Assembly (NCBI GenBank): GCA_032622095.1
Contig: CP136061.1
Coordinates: 253,591,582-253,655,581 of the forward strand
Direction: 5' to 3'
Origin: Siphonodentalium dalli
Lineage: Eukaryota; Mollusca; Scaphopoda; Gadilida; Siphonodentaliidae
DNA length: 64,000 nucleotides
This document shows, in pieces, positions 24,454 through 35,580 of the stretch. Both the position numbers and the translations under genes were made by a program. The notes under the pieces were generated by a model, which worked only from the letters and a program-made list of their open reading frames with translations, was not told the origin of the DNA and did no database searches. The first letter of the stretch is position 1, and each line of letters starts with the position of its first letter.

Positions 24454-26379
24454 TAATGGTTGCATTAGTTGAAAATCGACTATAACCAAGATCGCTATTT
24501 GCGTCGTTTTAGAAACACCAGCGCAGTTATTATTATATTTTTCAAAAATATATATTATGTTCTTGAATGTTTTTGTTTTATCAAATCGCTCTAGTTAACC
24601 AATCACCTTGAAAATTACAACTTTAGAAAAATAACGGTACTTTTTCGTAACGGAATTAGTTTGACCTACCCGCATCATAGCAATTCAACATGACCACCGG
24701 CATCATAGTATATTAGCATGCCCACTTGACCAGGGGTGGACACGCGACAGCTCAGCTACAGTTATGTATTATTGTTTCAAACCGCTTAACATTAAATGGC
24801 TGGTGTTACATGCATGTTTCAGTCGGACGTTATGTTACAATTTGCTTGATCGAAGAGTTCACAAACTATTTTCTCAAACATGTTTGGTTTTTGAGTAAAA
24901 GGAAATATCTATATCAATACAATGTGTACATTGTGCGGTCCTTTTTCTGATAATGTTGGTATATGTTTCTGGTGTTTCTGACGTATGTGATAAAATAGTG
25001 TGTAATCGTACACCTATATACCCGTATATGGATTGTTTCAAATTTCTCTTATATTATATAATGCGGCTAAATTTTAAATGGTGATGCCATACAGTGTTTG
25101 CACGAAGATGAACTTCCAAGCACGACGTGTTATATAATAGGTGTTTTCGACGTCGAAATCAAAGTTGATATTGAGTAATTAGACAACGCGCCATAAAACC
25201 AATGACATACACGTATACCTATGATCTAGCCTGCATCACGATTACCATTGATTTGTGCTAATAAATCAGAAGCCGTGCGGTATATACACGTAAGCATTAC
25301 GCACTCTGGAAGCGGAACATACTTATGTATGTACAGCGAATTACCAATGAATAATAATTATAATTGAATTGTATGTGTATGTTCTATATTTCTGTTAACT
25401 GTTACATTTGCATGTTAGTTTATAGTAATAAACAATCACAAACATCACTATTCTGAAAATATATTTTAAAACCTTACTTGAATTTCGTCGCGTTATTTTG
25501 GCTGAACGAAATAGAGGATATCTAGCGTTCTGAATTGATACCGGACAAATATATTTGATTATTTTCGCGACCGACTAGCTGCACTTTTCGCCAGCGGAAA
25601 TACATTTGTTCTGGCAGTAACAACAGAAACTCATTATCGCCAGAAACAATGTACATGCGTTGACGACAAGTTGGTCGCGAAATTAAGTCCTTAAGCCATA
25701 TCATGAGATATTTCTGGTATTAATTATGAGAAGAAAACAAAACACATTTGCTTTGAATTGTTTCCAAAATACTTTTGGGAGTTGGTGACTTTCCAAAATA
25801 AGACGAGTCTAAATCCTGAACAAGGATCATTTGTATAAGACCTATTTTATTGTCACAATGTGACATTCGTGTGCAAACACGTCGTGGTCACTTCAACCCA
25901 TGTAATCTGAGTAAATGATGAGATTTTGTATGGAATATTAAAAGAAACATTTCAGAGCTGACGAAACGCACAATACATATAGTTTGATATACTGATATTG
26001 AACTAATCCCAACAGAAATGTCGAAGATACTTGCTTGCCCAGGGCTCTTATACACATATGTCGATTTTCTCATATTACGACACACGTCCCGGCTTACGGT
26101 CATGATCCCCAGTTGGAGCTGTCACTCCAACAGCCTACATTCACTGCGTCAACACAGTAACAGGTTTACCACCATTTATGGAGCAACGGGATACTTTCTG
26201 ACAAGCCAAAACTTATGGGGAAATAGCGTCTGGTACTTGATATATGCCCGGGAACACACCGTCGGTATTATGTTATAGCTGCAGGGAGATGAAGGGGTGG
26301 CTTATACAGCTAGTGTGGGAACTAAAGAGTTAAATATCTTATAAATATGTTCAGTGCGTAAATACAATTCAAGTTCGAA
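24454..26379. other. AT-rich stretch without recognisable features
   Basis: Both strands were read. Open frames are short (at most ~90 codons) and none shows a family motif. No tRNA-like, terminal-repeat or tandem pattern stands out. Confidence 0.5.
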
Positions 26380-26640
26380 AATGGGTTCGGTCCGAATCAT
26401 TTTTTACTAAGTTATGACCCTTTTTACTTAAAATTTTCCAAATTTGAGATTTCTCGATAAATTTAAATTGGGCTGTTTGGTCTGAAGGAAATGTGTATGT
26501 TAGCTGTTTAGTGCCAAATACAGGTCTATACTAAGGGTTTGTTTCGAATAAGTTTTACTGAGTTCTGGCCCATTTTAGAGTAAGGATTTTCCAAATTTGA
26601 GGTTTCTGGATAACTCAAGTTTTGGTTATTTGATCGGAAC
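26380..26640. repeat. Diverged ~150-bp tandem duplication
   Basis: TTCCAAATTTGAGATTTCTC near 26436 recurs as TTCCAAATTTGAGGTTTCTG near 26588. TTTTACTAAGTTATGACCC and TTTTACTGAGTTCTGGCCC precede them in the same order. Two old copies; no coding potential seen. Confidence 0.65.
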
Positions 26641-27280
26641 CAAATTTGATGTATGATTTTTCCAGTCATATTTTGTTACCAAGAAGACCCTTATCGCTTG
26701 TCCAGGATCATCTATAAATTCTGTCCTACTTTCTAGAAAGGCAATGCCCTAAATGAATCAAATTTAAAGGGGATATGTATATTATTTAAAGGGGCATTGT
26801 GTCCTCAGTACGTATGTGGCTTATTTCATGCTGTATTAAATTGTAATGATGTTGAGAAAATACTATTGTATAAGTTACTTTAATATAATAGTAAATAAAA
26901 TGCCATACAAAAACACTCATTGTCGAAGCAGTCAGTTGCTATTTGCAATATTGAAATACAGTATATCGAGTTTGAATATACAAGCTCTGTTTAGTTGTTT
27001 TGAACAGAAAATTAGCTATGTGATTTTATTTATATATTACTTTTATAATAAAATACAGGTAGCCCACAATCGTGCTACAATAAAGTAACCCAGTAAGTCA
27101 TGAGTGTTTGTGAACCTGATTCTTTTCATGCAACTTTGTCTTGCGTGGGTTCGTGGAACTGGTTGTAATGAAAATATTCTTTCTTAAACAATTAATGAAT
27201 TTCTTTGCATATATATAGCATGGACACCAGTCAGAATAATTTTATTGGTGCCAACAACAATATCAGAGAGCTAACGAGTT
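26641..27280. other. AT-rich stretch, nothing recognised
   Basis: No supported gene. Two short TTTAAAGGGG motifs occur near 26765 and 26788 (AAAGGGGATATG, AAAGGGGCATTG). Confidence 0.45.
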
Positions 27281-28185
27281 ATGTGGCTTATATTGACACG
27301 TATGAATACCTATACAGTGAAAAATGGGTGGCATACAAAGTCAAATATAACTCTTTTGAGTAGTACTCATTAGGGGCAATAGCCTAACCTGTATATGCAA
27401 TGCGTTGAAACCAGTTATTAGGGAGACATATATAACGAGCACGTACGTGTCTCCATAATCACGGTTTATCACCTATCAGTTAACTTGAGAAAGTTAATAT
27501 TCCCACAATACCCGCGTTTGGCTTCTATATATATATGGACACGTATTTATATATATACAATAAATAAGTTGGTGGCAAACAAAGCCAAATATTACTCTTT
27601 TGAGTCGCAATCATTGGGGATAATAACATAACGTGTACATATGCAATACGTTGCAGAAACATACATGCATGCTGGTTATCTTTGTCTCCTTAATAACGGT
27701 TTATTACGTATAAGTTAATCTGAGAAAGTTAATATTCCCACAATACCCATATAGTGGCTTCTATAGACACGTATGTATATCAATACAGTAACAAATGAGT
27801 GGCATACAAAACAAATATAACACTTTTGAGTTGTAATCTGTAAGGACAATAACCTAACATGCATATGCAATGCGTTGAAATCCGTCAATAGGGAGACACA
27901 TATAACCAGCATGTACGTGTCTCCCTAATCATGGTTTATTACATATCAGTTAATTTGAGAAAGTTAATATTCCCACAGTGTCCACTATGTGGCTTCTATG
28001 GACACGTATTTATACCTATACAATAACAAATTGGGTGGCATACAAAGTCAAATATAAGTCTTTGAGTTGTCATCATTAGGGACAATAACCTAACGTGTAT
28101 ATGCAATGCGTTGAAAACAGTTATTGGGGAGACATATATAACCAGCGTGTACGCGTCTACCTAATCACAGTTTTTTACCTATCAG
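27281..28185. repeat. Tandem array of 235-bp units, ~3.8 copies
   Basis: GAGAAAGTTAATATTCCCAC starts at 27487, 27722 and 27957, giving an exact 235-bp period. Other landmarks repeat in step: GGCTTCTATGGACACGTAT, GTGGCATACAAAGTCAAATA, TATGCAATGCGTTGAAA, GGGAGACATATATAACCAGC. The first and last units are partial. Units differ by many substitutions, so the array is older than the satellite at 1-19290 and unrelated to it in sequence. Confidence 0.88.
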
Positions 28186-28204
28186 TTATCATTCATTATA
28201 TTAA

Positions 28205-28420
28205 CTCGCCACGTTATAGTACGGGGGGGAAAGTCATATTGTACTCCCAAATGTCATATTGGACTCCCGAGTGTACAATGCCACGTTATATTGGGACTCT
28301 GTGACGTAACGAATTACCTATTGCGAAATAAACTGGTGAAATTGTGATGCGCGTACAACAGATTTAGCAAACGTTTCACATCCGCGTTGAGTATTTTGTA
28401 TTGCCGTGTTTACTGTTCCA
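28205..28420. repeat. Dispersed repeat with AGTCATATTGGACTC-like ends, copy 1
   Basis: Contains AAAGTCATATTGTACTCCC, CATATTGGACTCCCGAGTGT, ATTGGGACTCTGTGACG, then GGTGAAATTGTGATGCGCG and CAAACGTTTCACATCCGC. The same blocks occur in the same order at 49840-50025, and the first motif appears again at 50208, so this is a dispersed non-coding element. Confidence 0.75.
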
Positions 28421-28639
28421 AATCAAATCATGCATACTGTGTGTTTCGTCATCACGGTTTCTACAAATAAAATGCGAGCGCACAATATCCATGTAACTTG
28501 TTAGTTTTTTATCATTCTACATTTATATTTATCTGATTTAAAAAATAAAACGATGAAAATACTAGGCACACACACATAGTAACATACTGGTATATAAGCC
28601 TTTTATCAAAGTCGGAATGTCATTTTGAAAAGATAAGAG

Positions 28640-29430
28640 ATCACCCATGACTATCTTTAAACGATTTAGAATTTGGAAAGTTGACGCATAATTTGGTCGC
28701 CTATTATAAAAAATAACCAAAAACAACCATGTCATCGATGACCTTTCACCTATTAAATGGCGATCGCGATCTTTAAAAAAAATCGTATTAGTAGCGAAAA
28801 CAGGAATGCATGTTTACATAGCACGTGTCTAATTATGCCAGCTAATGGGATTTTATATTCGAGAACAGTTGAAGCTGCTTTCACAGACCTGCGGCGGACG
28901 CACAAGGCCAACGCTATCGGGTTTGTGGCTGGCCACTGGCACTGCGCATAAACCGATAGCCGCAGACACTGCACGCATGCGTCAGCCGCAGGTCTGTGAA
29001 ATCAGCTTTAACTTCAGACAGACAAAATTGCGACTACGACCTCCAAGTCATCTGGCCATGTGAACGGGTTCCAAACAATTATGTTTCGAGTGAAAAGGTC
29101 AGAGGTAGCAAATTACTCTAAATGACGCGGAACGTGAAATGTTGACGCATCATTTTGTCGTATATTGCAATTTTAGAAGATATGAACACTTCAATTAAAA
29201 CAAGTTGTAAATTTTCAATGATCTTCCCACAACAATCATGTGATCGATTTTGCAAAAAAAATGTATTGGTAATCGCATTAGCTCAAATATGACTGTACGA
29301 TTACACACCACATGTCCCAATTAGGCCAGATAAAGGGATTTTATAATCGACAACGGTTAAACCACAAGACAGACCACCACACTGTTGGTCCAACCAAATT
29401 GCGACCACGCCCTTTAGGCCATGTGTACGT
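28640..29430. repeat. Old ~460-bp tandem duplication
   Basis: TTGACGCATAATTTGGTCG (28681) matches TTGACGCATCATTTTGTCG (29140). Further pairs in order are CATGTCATCGATG / CATGTGATCGATT, AATTATGCCAGCTAATGGG / AATTAGGCCAGATAAAGGG and GCGACTACGACCTCCAAGTC / GCGACCACGCCCTTTAGGCC. The first copy holds an extra palindromic insertion (28868-29012) that the second lacks. Confidence 0.75.
28868..29012. mobile_element. 145-bp foldback element
   Basis: Arms of ~35 bp (AAGCTGCTTTCACAGACC at left, GGTCTGTGAAATCAGCTT at right; three mismatches overall) enclose a second inverse pair, GCTATCGGGTTT and TAAACCGATAGC. It sits in only one copy of the surrounding duplication, so it was inserted after that duplication or lost from the other copy. 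No coding content; a foldback or MITE-type element. Confidence 0.75.
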
Positions 29431-29989
29431 GTGAACGGGTCCCAAACCATATTCTTGCATATGGCGAAGTCCACCCGTTATGTGTGTACACCTCCTTTGG
29501 TAAGAAATACTGCTGACCTTGTGATTTTGATTGCGAATTATAAATGTTATACCTAAACAGAATACAACCAAAGCATATTATGCAATCTGATTGTTAACAT
29601 TTATGAGGCCTGATAACCCTGACTAGATCACAGGACGTATAACTGTTATATTTATATATTTACATACACCTGATATCTCTTCCGATTTCCCCATAGCGTT
29701 ACGGTAGACACGCCCCCTTATTCAATGCGTTCATAAATCTATGAACGTAACGTCACGTTCAATGTCGTTCATAGGTTTATGAACACATTGTTCCCGGAAA
29801 TCACCGGGGATTGTCGGACATTACCGACTGCTTGAGTATCTAGTCAGCCAATACGCCAAGGATTTGATAGCAAACAATATGTAATCGAGGTTCACGATTG
29901 GATGGCTTGTGGCATCTGATCGCGAGCACGGGTGGCACAAGATGTTCGGTTGACTATCAGAATGTTGGTTATCATATAATTCCATAATA
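29431..29989. other. Unrecognised stretch with paired short palindromes
   Basis: No gene supported. CGTTCATAAATCTATGAACG (29728-29747) is nearly self-inverse, and CGTTCATAGGTTTATGAACA (29766-29785) is a close relative of its inverse, so either site, or the pair, can fold. Confidence 0.6.
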
Positions 29990-30215
29990 TGTCAAATATA
30001 GCGTATTATCGAAATATGAAATACAACGAAAAAGCGAAATATGAAAATACAGCGAAATAGCACGAAAAATCGAAATAGGAAAATACAGCGAAATAGCGAA
30101 ATAGGGCGAAATATAGAGCAAAATATAGAAATAGGAAATTATTTTTATAAACAAAATAACGGACATATTTGAAAAAAGTGTTTTTGACTTAATAACGGAC
30201 ATATTTGGAGAAGTG
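29990..30215. repeat. GCGAAATA-rich simple repeat and 34-bp doublet
   Basis: Imperfect repeats of AATACAGCGAAATAG and CGAAATA fill 30005-30125. AATAACGGACATATTTG then occurs twice, near 30157 and 30190. Open frames across it are low-complexity. Confidence 0.75.
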
Positions 30216-30250
30216 TTTTAAAGAGCGTAAGTATATAAATATGAATAATA

Positions 30251-30388
30251 AACGGCGGACTCAACGTGGTCATGGATTTTGACTGCGATAAAAAATCAGC
30301 AAACTCCGCATGAACCCCTTTGGGGTTTATGCAGTTTGCTGAATTTTTCTCGCGGTCAAAATCCCATGACCACATTGAAACCGCCGTT
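30251..30388. mobile_element. 138-bp near-perfect foldback palindrome
   Basis: Left arm from AACGGCGG to CATGAACCCC and right arm from GGGGTTTATG to CCGCCGTT are inverse copies of ~68 bp with few mismatches and almost no loop (centre ~30320). Both arms carry TTTTGAC/GTCAAAA and CAGCAAACT/AGTTTGCTG. It is non-coding and probably a MITE or foldback element. Confidence 0.88.
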
Positions 30389-31019
30389 CATTTCTTATAT
30401 AAAACAAAGTGCACCATTCCAAATTTCATGCATAGAAACAAGTTTTATTCCACACCGAGATGCCAGGCCAGATGGCACTGAGTAAAATTTTATTCCATAA
30501 AATTATATGGATAGCATACACACACTGTTTACATTTAAAACAATTACATGTTTCTGAAATACGCTCAAATTCTTTCATCCTATCTGTGGTTCTACGTAAC
30601 TCTGGGTGAGAATTTCACACTATATGTGCCATGAATCTGAATGAGCTAAGATCGCATGTAGTAACATCATGATTTATAATGGAATATGTAATGGTTTGAA
30701 TGTAATCAATTTCAATTGGGGGAGGGTTCGGGAGGGTGCGCGAGATCTTTTTTTGGATTTACAGCTGGGAGTTACCGTTCAAATCTCGAGATTAACGGGG
30801 TCTTTATTGGTGTTATATGGTGCTGACAGGTTCATTTAATGACAAAATTACGATTAGCCAATTAAGCTGGATAAACAACACATGTGGCGGCACACGTCGG
30901 TTTCATTTGCGGCCCAACCAAATATACCACATGTAATTTCATTAGGTTGTCGCTTGAGGGACCTAGCAGCAATAATACGCATCGTAGCATTGATCTAGGT
31001 TACGAGCACTTTTGGGGTC
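30389..31019. other. Unrecognised non-coding stretch
   Basis: No gene, repeat unit or terminal repeat that I can support. Confidence 0.45.
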
Positions 31020-31715
31020 CGTGAAGTTGGATCGAAGTTCGAAATTCGGTGGAGATTCGACCCCCACTTTTGTTTGCCTCAAATGCATTGTTGTGTTCCA
31101 ATTCGTGCTCCCCTGCTCGAATTTTGGGTCAAAAGTTATTTTTTTTCACTTTTTCTGAGATACTGCTGGACTTGGAAAATTTAGCCACGGCGCTGGACTT
31201 TCGCCTTCAATATTAAGGTGCCGAAGGGAAGTGGCATTATTTATGGCTGGATTGAGCTGAAATTTGGTATGTTTGATACTTTCCATAAGAGAATCAAGCA
31301 AACTAACGCTCAGCTTCGAGAAATTACTCGATCTATAGGTTTGAATTTCAATCTGGGCGAATTTCGATCTGGATTGAAGTTCGAAATTCAGATTGAAATT
31401 CGACCCCCACTTTTGTTTGCCTTAAGTGCATTGTTGTGTTCCAATTCGTGTTCCCCTGCTCGAATTTTGGGTCCAAAGTGATTTTTTTAACTTTTTCTGA
31501 GATACTGCTGGACTTGGAAAATTTAGCCACGGCGCTGGACTTAGAAAATTTCGCCTTCAATATTAAGGTGCCGGGGGGAAGTGGCATTGTTTTTGGCTGG
31601 ATTGAGCTGAAATTTGGTATGTTTGATTCTTTCCATAAGAGAATCAAGCAAACTAACGCTCAGCTTCGAGAAATTACTCGATCTATAGGTTTGAATTTCG
31701 CCGAAAGCGACAAAA
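31020..31715. repeat. Two tandem copies of a ~343-355-bp unit
   Basis: CGACCCCCACTTTTGTTTGC begins near 31059 and 31402. The pairs GATACTGCTGGACTTGGAAA, GGCTGGATTGAGCTGAAATT and GAGAATCAAGCAAACTAACG follow in the same order. The second copy has ~12 bp more in the middle (CTTAGAAAATTT). A frame of ~125 codons is open across the second copy but shows no family motif, so I do not call it a gene. Confidence 0.85.
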
Positions 31716-32684
31716 TATGCGCCATTAGCGCATGTACAATTAAGTATGTGATCACCCCAGCAGGGGTGCCGGAAGAGGGGGCAGAGTGGGCAGCTGACCC
31801 AAGCTTCAGTTGAGGACAGTCTAGATGCTAGGATTTGTGATTTTCTTGTACATAGCCGTGTGCATTTATCTGGATTTAGACCACTAGATGTTAGGATATT
31901 AGGCATGAGCACTAAGGTGCAAGGGGGGGGGGGGGGGTGCAAATGGAATTATGTAAATTTTGTGTTTTGTCTGATTCTGATTCAAGGGGGGTGCAGTTGG
32001 AATTTCCCAAGGTGGACACCCCCAACGGAGACCCTCTAGCCACATCCCTGGGACCGTCTGATCGGATTGAGTACCTTTAACTACCCACAAAGGAGGGACC
32101 AGGACCACACGGCCACAAATAATTTTAAATCTGAATAATGACAAATTATAGCATTTGGAGGTCTATCTACAGCAAAATTCAGCCCCTCCCTTTTAAAATT
32201 GATACATAGGCCTATACATTGTACATATGGCCATGCCCGATCTGTGCAGGGGCGCCGGAAGCATCCAAGGGCAGGGGGCAGAGCCTACAAAAAGGGCACT
32301 TTTCTGCAAAAAAAGTGCATTTTCTCCGCAAACTCGGAAAAATAACCATAAATTCATTGTGGCAAAAATCCCTATTTTAAAGGTATTTGTCGGTTTTTAT
32401 GGCCGTTTTGTGACAAAATTGACAAAAAATTAATATTCCTTGTGAAATTGGTGGTATTTGGACCAAAAAAGGCACATTTTGCTGTAAAAACACGAGATTA
32501 AACACACAAAAAGCATTTTCTTTCTCCAGAAAAAGGGCAAGTCCTGTCCCCGCTCGCCCCCTTGGTCAAGGGTAGGGGGTCAGCTGTCCCATCTGCCCCC
32601 TCTTCCGGCACCCCTGCTGGGGTGAACACATACTTAATTGTACATGCGCTAATGGCGCATATTTTGTAGCTTTCGGCGCACCGC
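31695..32684. repeat. ~110-bp inverted repeats 770 bp apart
   Basis: The segment 31695-31805 (GCCATTAGCGCATGTACAAT ... GGGGTGCCGGAAGAGGGGG) reappears inverted at 32570-32684 (CCCCCTCTTCCGGCACCCC ... ATTGTACATGCGCTAATGGC). The enclosed part has a 15-base G run (31923-31937), several GGGG-rich blocks and a third partial copy of the theme GGGGCGCCGGAAG at 32250. It may be the ends of a non-autonomous element, or two insertions in opposite orientation. Confidence 0.75.
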
Positions 32685-32822
32685 GCTAATGGCGCACCGC
32701 GCCGAATGCGCTAATGGCGCACCGCGCCGATTGCACTAATGGCGCAAATTTTGTCGCTTTCGGCGCTTTCGGCGCGTTACTAATGGCGCACTTTTTGTCG
32801 CTTTCGGCGCCATTAGCAAGTG
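32643..32822. repeat. GCGCTAATGGCGC short tandem repeat
   Basis: GCTAATGGCGCACCGCGCCG-type units of ~23 bp are repeated, followed by TTTTGTCGCTTTCGGCGC units. It is GC-rich in an AT-rich setting and full of GGCGC/GCGCC inverse pairs, so it will fold strongly. Confidence 0.8.
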
Positions 32823-33887
32823 GCCGTAATAGGATTCCATAGAAAGTAGTTATTTTTACAAATATTATATCCAAATTGACAGAACACACCGTAATTCTTA
32901 TATATATATGCATTAAATACAGTGACCCTCCGATGGCGAAATCATTTGTGTTAATTTACCGCCGATAGTTGCGTCCCGAATCGGGAAGTAAATATTTACA
33001 ATTGAGCGTATAATATAGTAGTTCAGACGATGTTTTCTATGAAGTGGTACGGTCGATTTGTTTGAGATTTTCGGCAATGTTAGTAGAATTCATACATCCC
33101 CCCATGGCATAGCGCATGCATACTAACTAATCAGTTTCACGCGTCCGAACAAGTGCATAATATGTCTTTAACTTAAGAATTTTTGTAATGTTATATCCAA
33201 TTTTTCACCCATTTGTTAGAACACGATATCGCCGCACAACTTGAAACTACCGAAACCATTTGCGTACATGTAATATGAACAAACACAAGAAAATAGTAAT
33301 GCCAACTAAAATAAAATGCGACAACAAAACATGACATGGATATAAAGGCCATAGACACAGATAAACAAATATGATATATATATATATAATTCAATATATG
33401 AAATTGTTTTTTATTATAAAAGATTTTATCTGACAATTCTGTATTCATTGACGCTAAGACCACGTGCGATTTTTCCGTGTTTTTTCCGTGTTAAAATGTT
33501 GGCCACGCGTGGTTTTGAAAACACCACGGGCCTTGTATACTGTGGTTGACACATCTTGACTTCTAGAATATACCGTGGCGCATCCATTCTAACAATACCC
33601 CTCTCCCAATCATGTTGACTTGCAATAGTGAACAGTCATTGAAGTTTTAACTAATCTAGCCGAAATGTAGGCTAAGCGTTTTTTGGAATGCGTAACCGTC
33701 TATGACGTGTCATCGGTCGACCCCATTCATGACTGCTTTGATGGATACGCTCACAGTATGTAGCCCACCACGCATGTGTACCGTCATGTATCAATCACCA
33801 TAACGAATGCAAATTTAGCCCTCCCCGGTTCTTGTAATTTAACAGAACCCAGCTGTTCGAAGCCAAAGTTAAACTATCTCTTAATTG
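32823..33887. other. Unrecognised stretch
   Basis: No gene supported. A short TA run lies near 33372-33390, and TTTTTCCGTG occurs twice in tandem near 33472-33490. Confidence 0.45.
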
Positions 33888-34850
33888 CTGATTATTAGTG
33901 CCTCTTTAAAACCATTATAGGTAAACAAAACCAATCCCGTGACATTCCCTGCGTCATGTCACTTTTTTGCATCAATTTCTCCACATATCTCCATGAAATA
34001 ATAATAAACGCTCTTTAATGATTGGATATCAATGAAATCATCTGAGGTCAAAGACGCCTATCACGTGAAATCACCTGGTCGGGTGATTCATCTGTACCAA
34101 TTTTTCTTCATATACTTTGAGCCTATAGCGAATGCCTTCATTGCTCGCATTTGCCCACTAAAGTCGTCTGAGATCAACGGCATCCGGATAGAGTTAATTT
34201 TTTTCTTTTAATTGCTAATTATTAGTGCATCTTTAAATCGTGTGAGGTCAACACACCCAATCCTTTGACACGCCCTGTGTCATTCCAGTTTTGTCACAAA
34301 TTTCCCCCACTCATCTTCAGGAATGAAAATAAACGCTCTTTATTGATTATATGACCATGTAAGTCATCTGAGGTCAAAGACGCCTATCGCGTGACAACCA
34401 CCTGGTCGGGTGATTCATCTGTACCAGTTTCCCTACATATACTTTGAGCCTATAACTAACGCTCTTTATTGCTCACATTTGTCCATTAAAATCGTCTGAG
34501 ATCAGCGGCATCCGGATAAAGTTACATTTATCTTTTAATTTCTTATTATTAGTGCATCTTTAAATAATTTGAGGTCAACAAACCCATTCCCTTGACATGC
34601 CCTGCGTCATTCGACTTTTGTCACCAATTTTCTCACATATCTTCTGGAATGATGATAAACGCTCTTTATTGATTATATACCCATGTAAGTCATCTTGGGT
34701 CGAAGATGCCTATCGCGTGACATTCATCAAGTTGGGTGGTTCATTTGTACCAATTTTCCTACAAATACTTTAAACTTATAAATAACGCTCTTTATTGTTC
34801 AAATTTGACCCTTAAAGGCGTCTGAGGTCAACGGCATCTATACCACACTA
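33888..34850. repeat. Tandem array of 327-bp units with ATAAACGCTCTTTATT motifs
   Basis: ATTATTAGTG starts at 33891, 34218 and 34545, a 327-bp period; the third unit is partial and fades after ~34850. Each unit is itself two related halves: one with ATAAACGCTCTTTATTGATT and GAGGTCAAAGACGCC, one with TAACGCTCTTTATTGCTCA and GAGATCAACGGCATCC. The ACGCTCTTTAT core is also found in the satellite modules and both solitary TTAA elements. Confidence 0.85.
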
Positions 34851-35539
34851 TATGGGTCATCCCCGTGTTTAAACTTACACCGACCAGATTGCAACCATTT
34901 TTGGTCTATAATCAATTAGTTAGTTAAATGCGTTGTTATTGCCCCTTTAGGACATCTAATGTCAATGGGACCTATATAATAATATTTTCCGGGCCAAATT
35001 ACCCATATATCAAACCTCATTAGTAACTGACCAATGTGGTTGTCTACTTAATGCATGGTTTATTCAGATGTAATTCTATATCTCCTGTGTCGTAGAAAAT
35101 ATCACCGCAAAATACGTAAATCGAAATATATCTCAGGATTTTGAATTTTAAAAGTTGATATTGAGTAAGCGGTTTTAATTATAAGATATAACCCATAATC
35201 AGTCTTCGTCATGCAAACATATTCCCAAATTAACAGTATTTATCACAATAAAACCAGGTCCCCCTAATGTCGGTCTGTAACACTGTCAGATATACACTAC
35301 CGATAATTTAATTGCATATATCTATTAAAATATTCATTCCGCGCAAAAACTATCGACAGTTGGTGAATAATAGTGTCACAGAGATCACACATGACAGGAA
35401 AAATATATAAATTTGCATGTTAAATTCACTTAAAAAACACGCTAAACATTAGGGGGACACACAAAAAGTCGCCCTAATGTAAAAGTCGCCCTAATGTGGG
35501 TTATTTACACACAAATGTCTCCCTAATGTGGCTTCCGCG

Positions 35540-35580
<41 letters not shown>

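Noticed and set aside
31436-31813. 125-codon frame in the second copy of the ~350-bp tandem unit
   Set aside because: The first copy is not open in the same way, an opposite-strand frame overlaps it, and it runs into an inverted repeat. No motif seen.
35543-35578. TA run as an origin or regulatory element
   Set aside because: A plain dinucleotide microsatellite with no supporting context.
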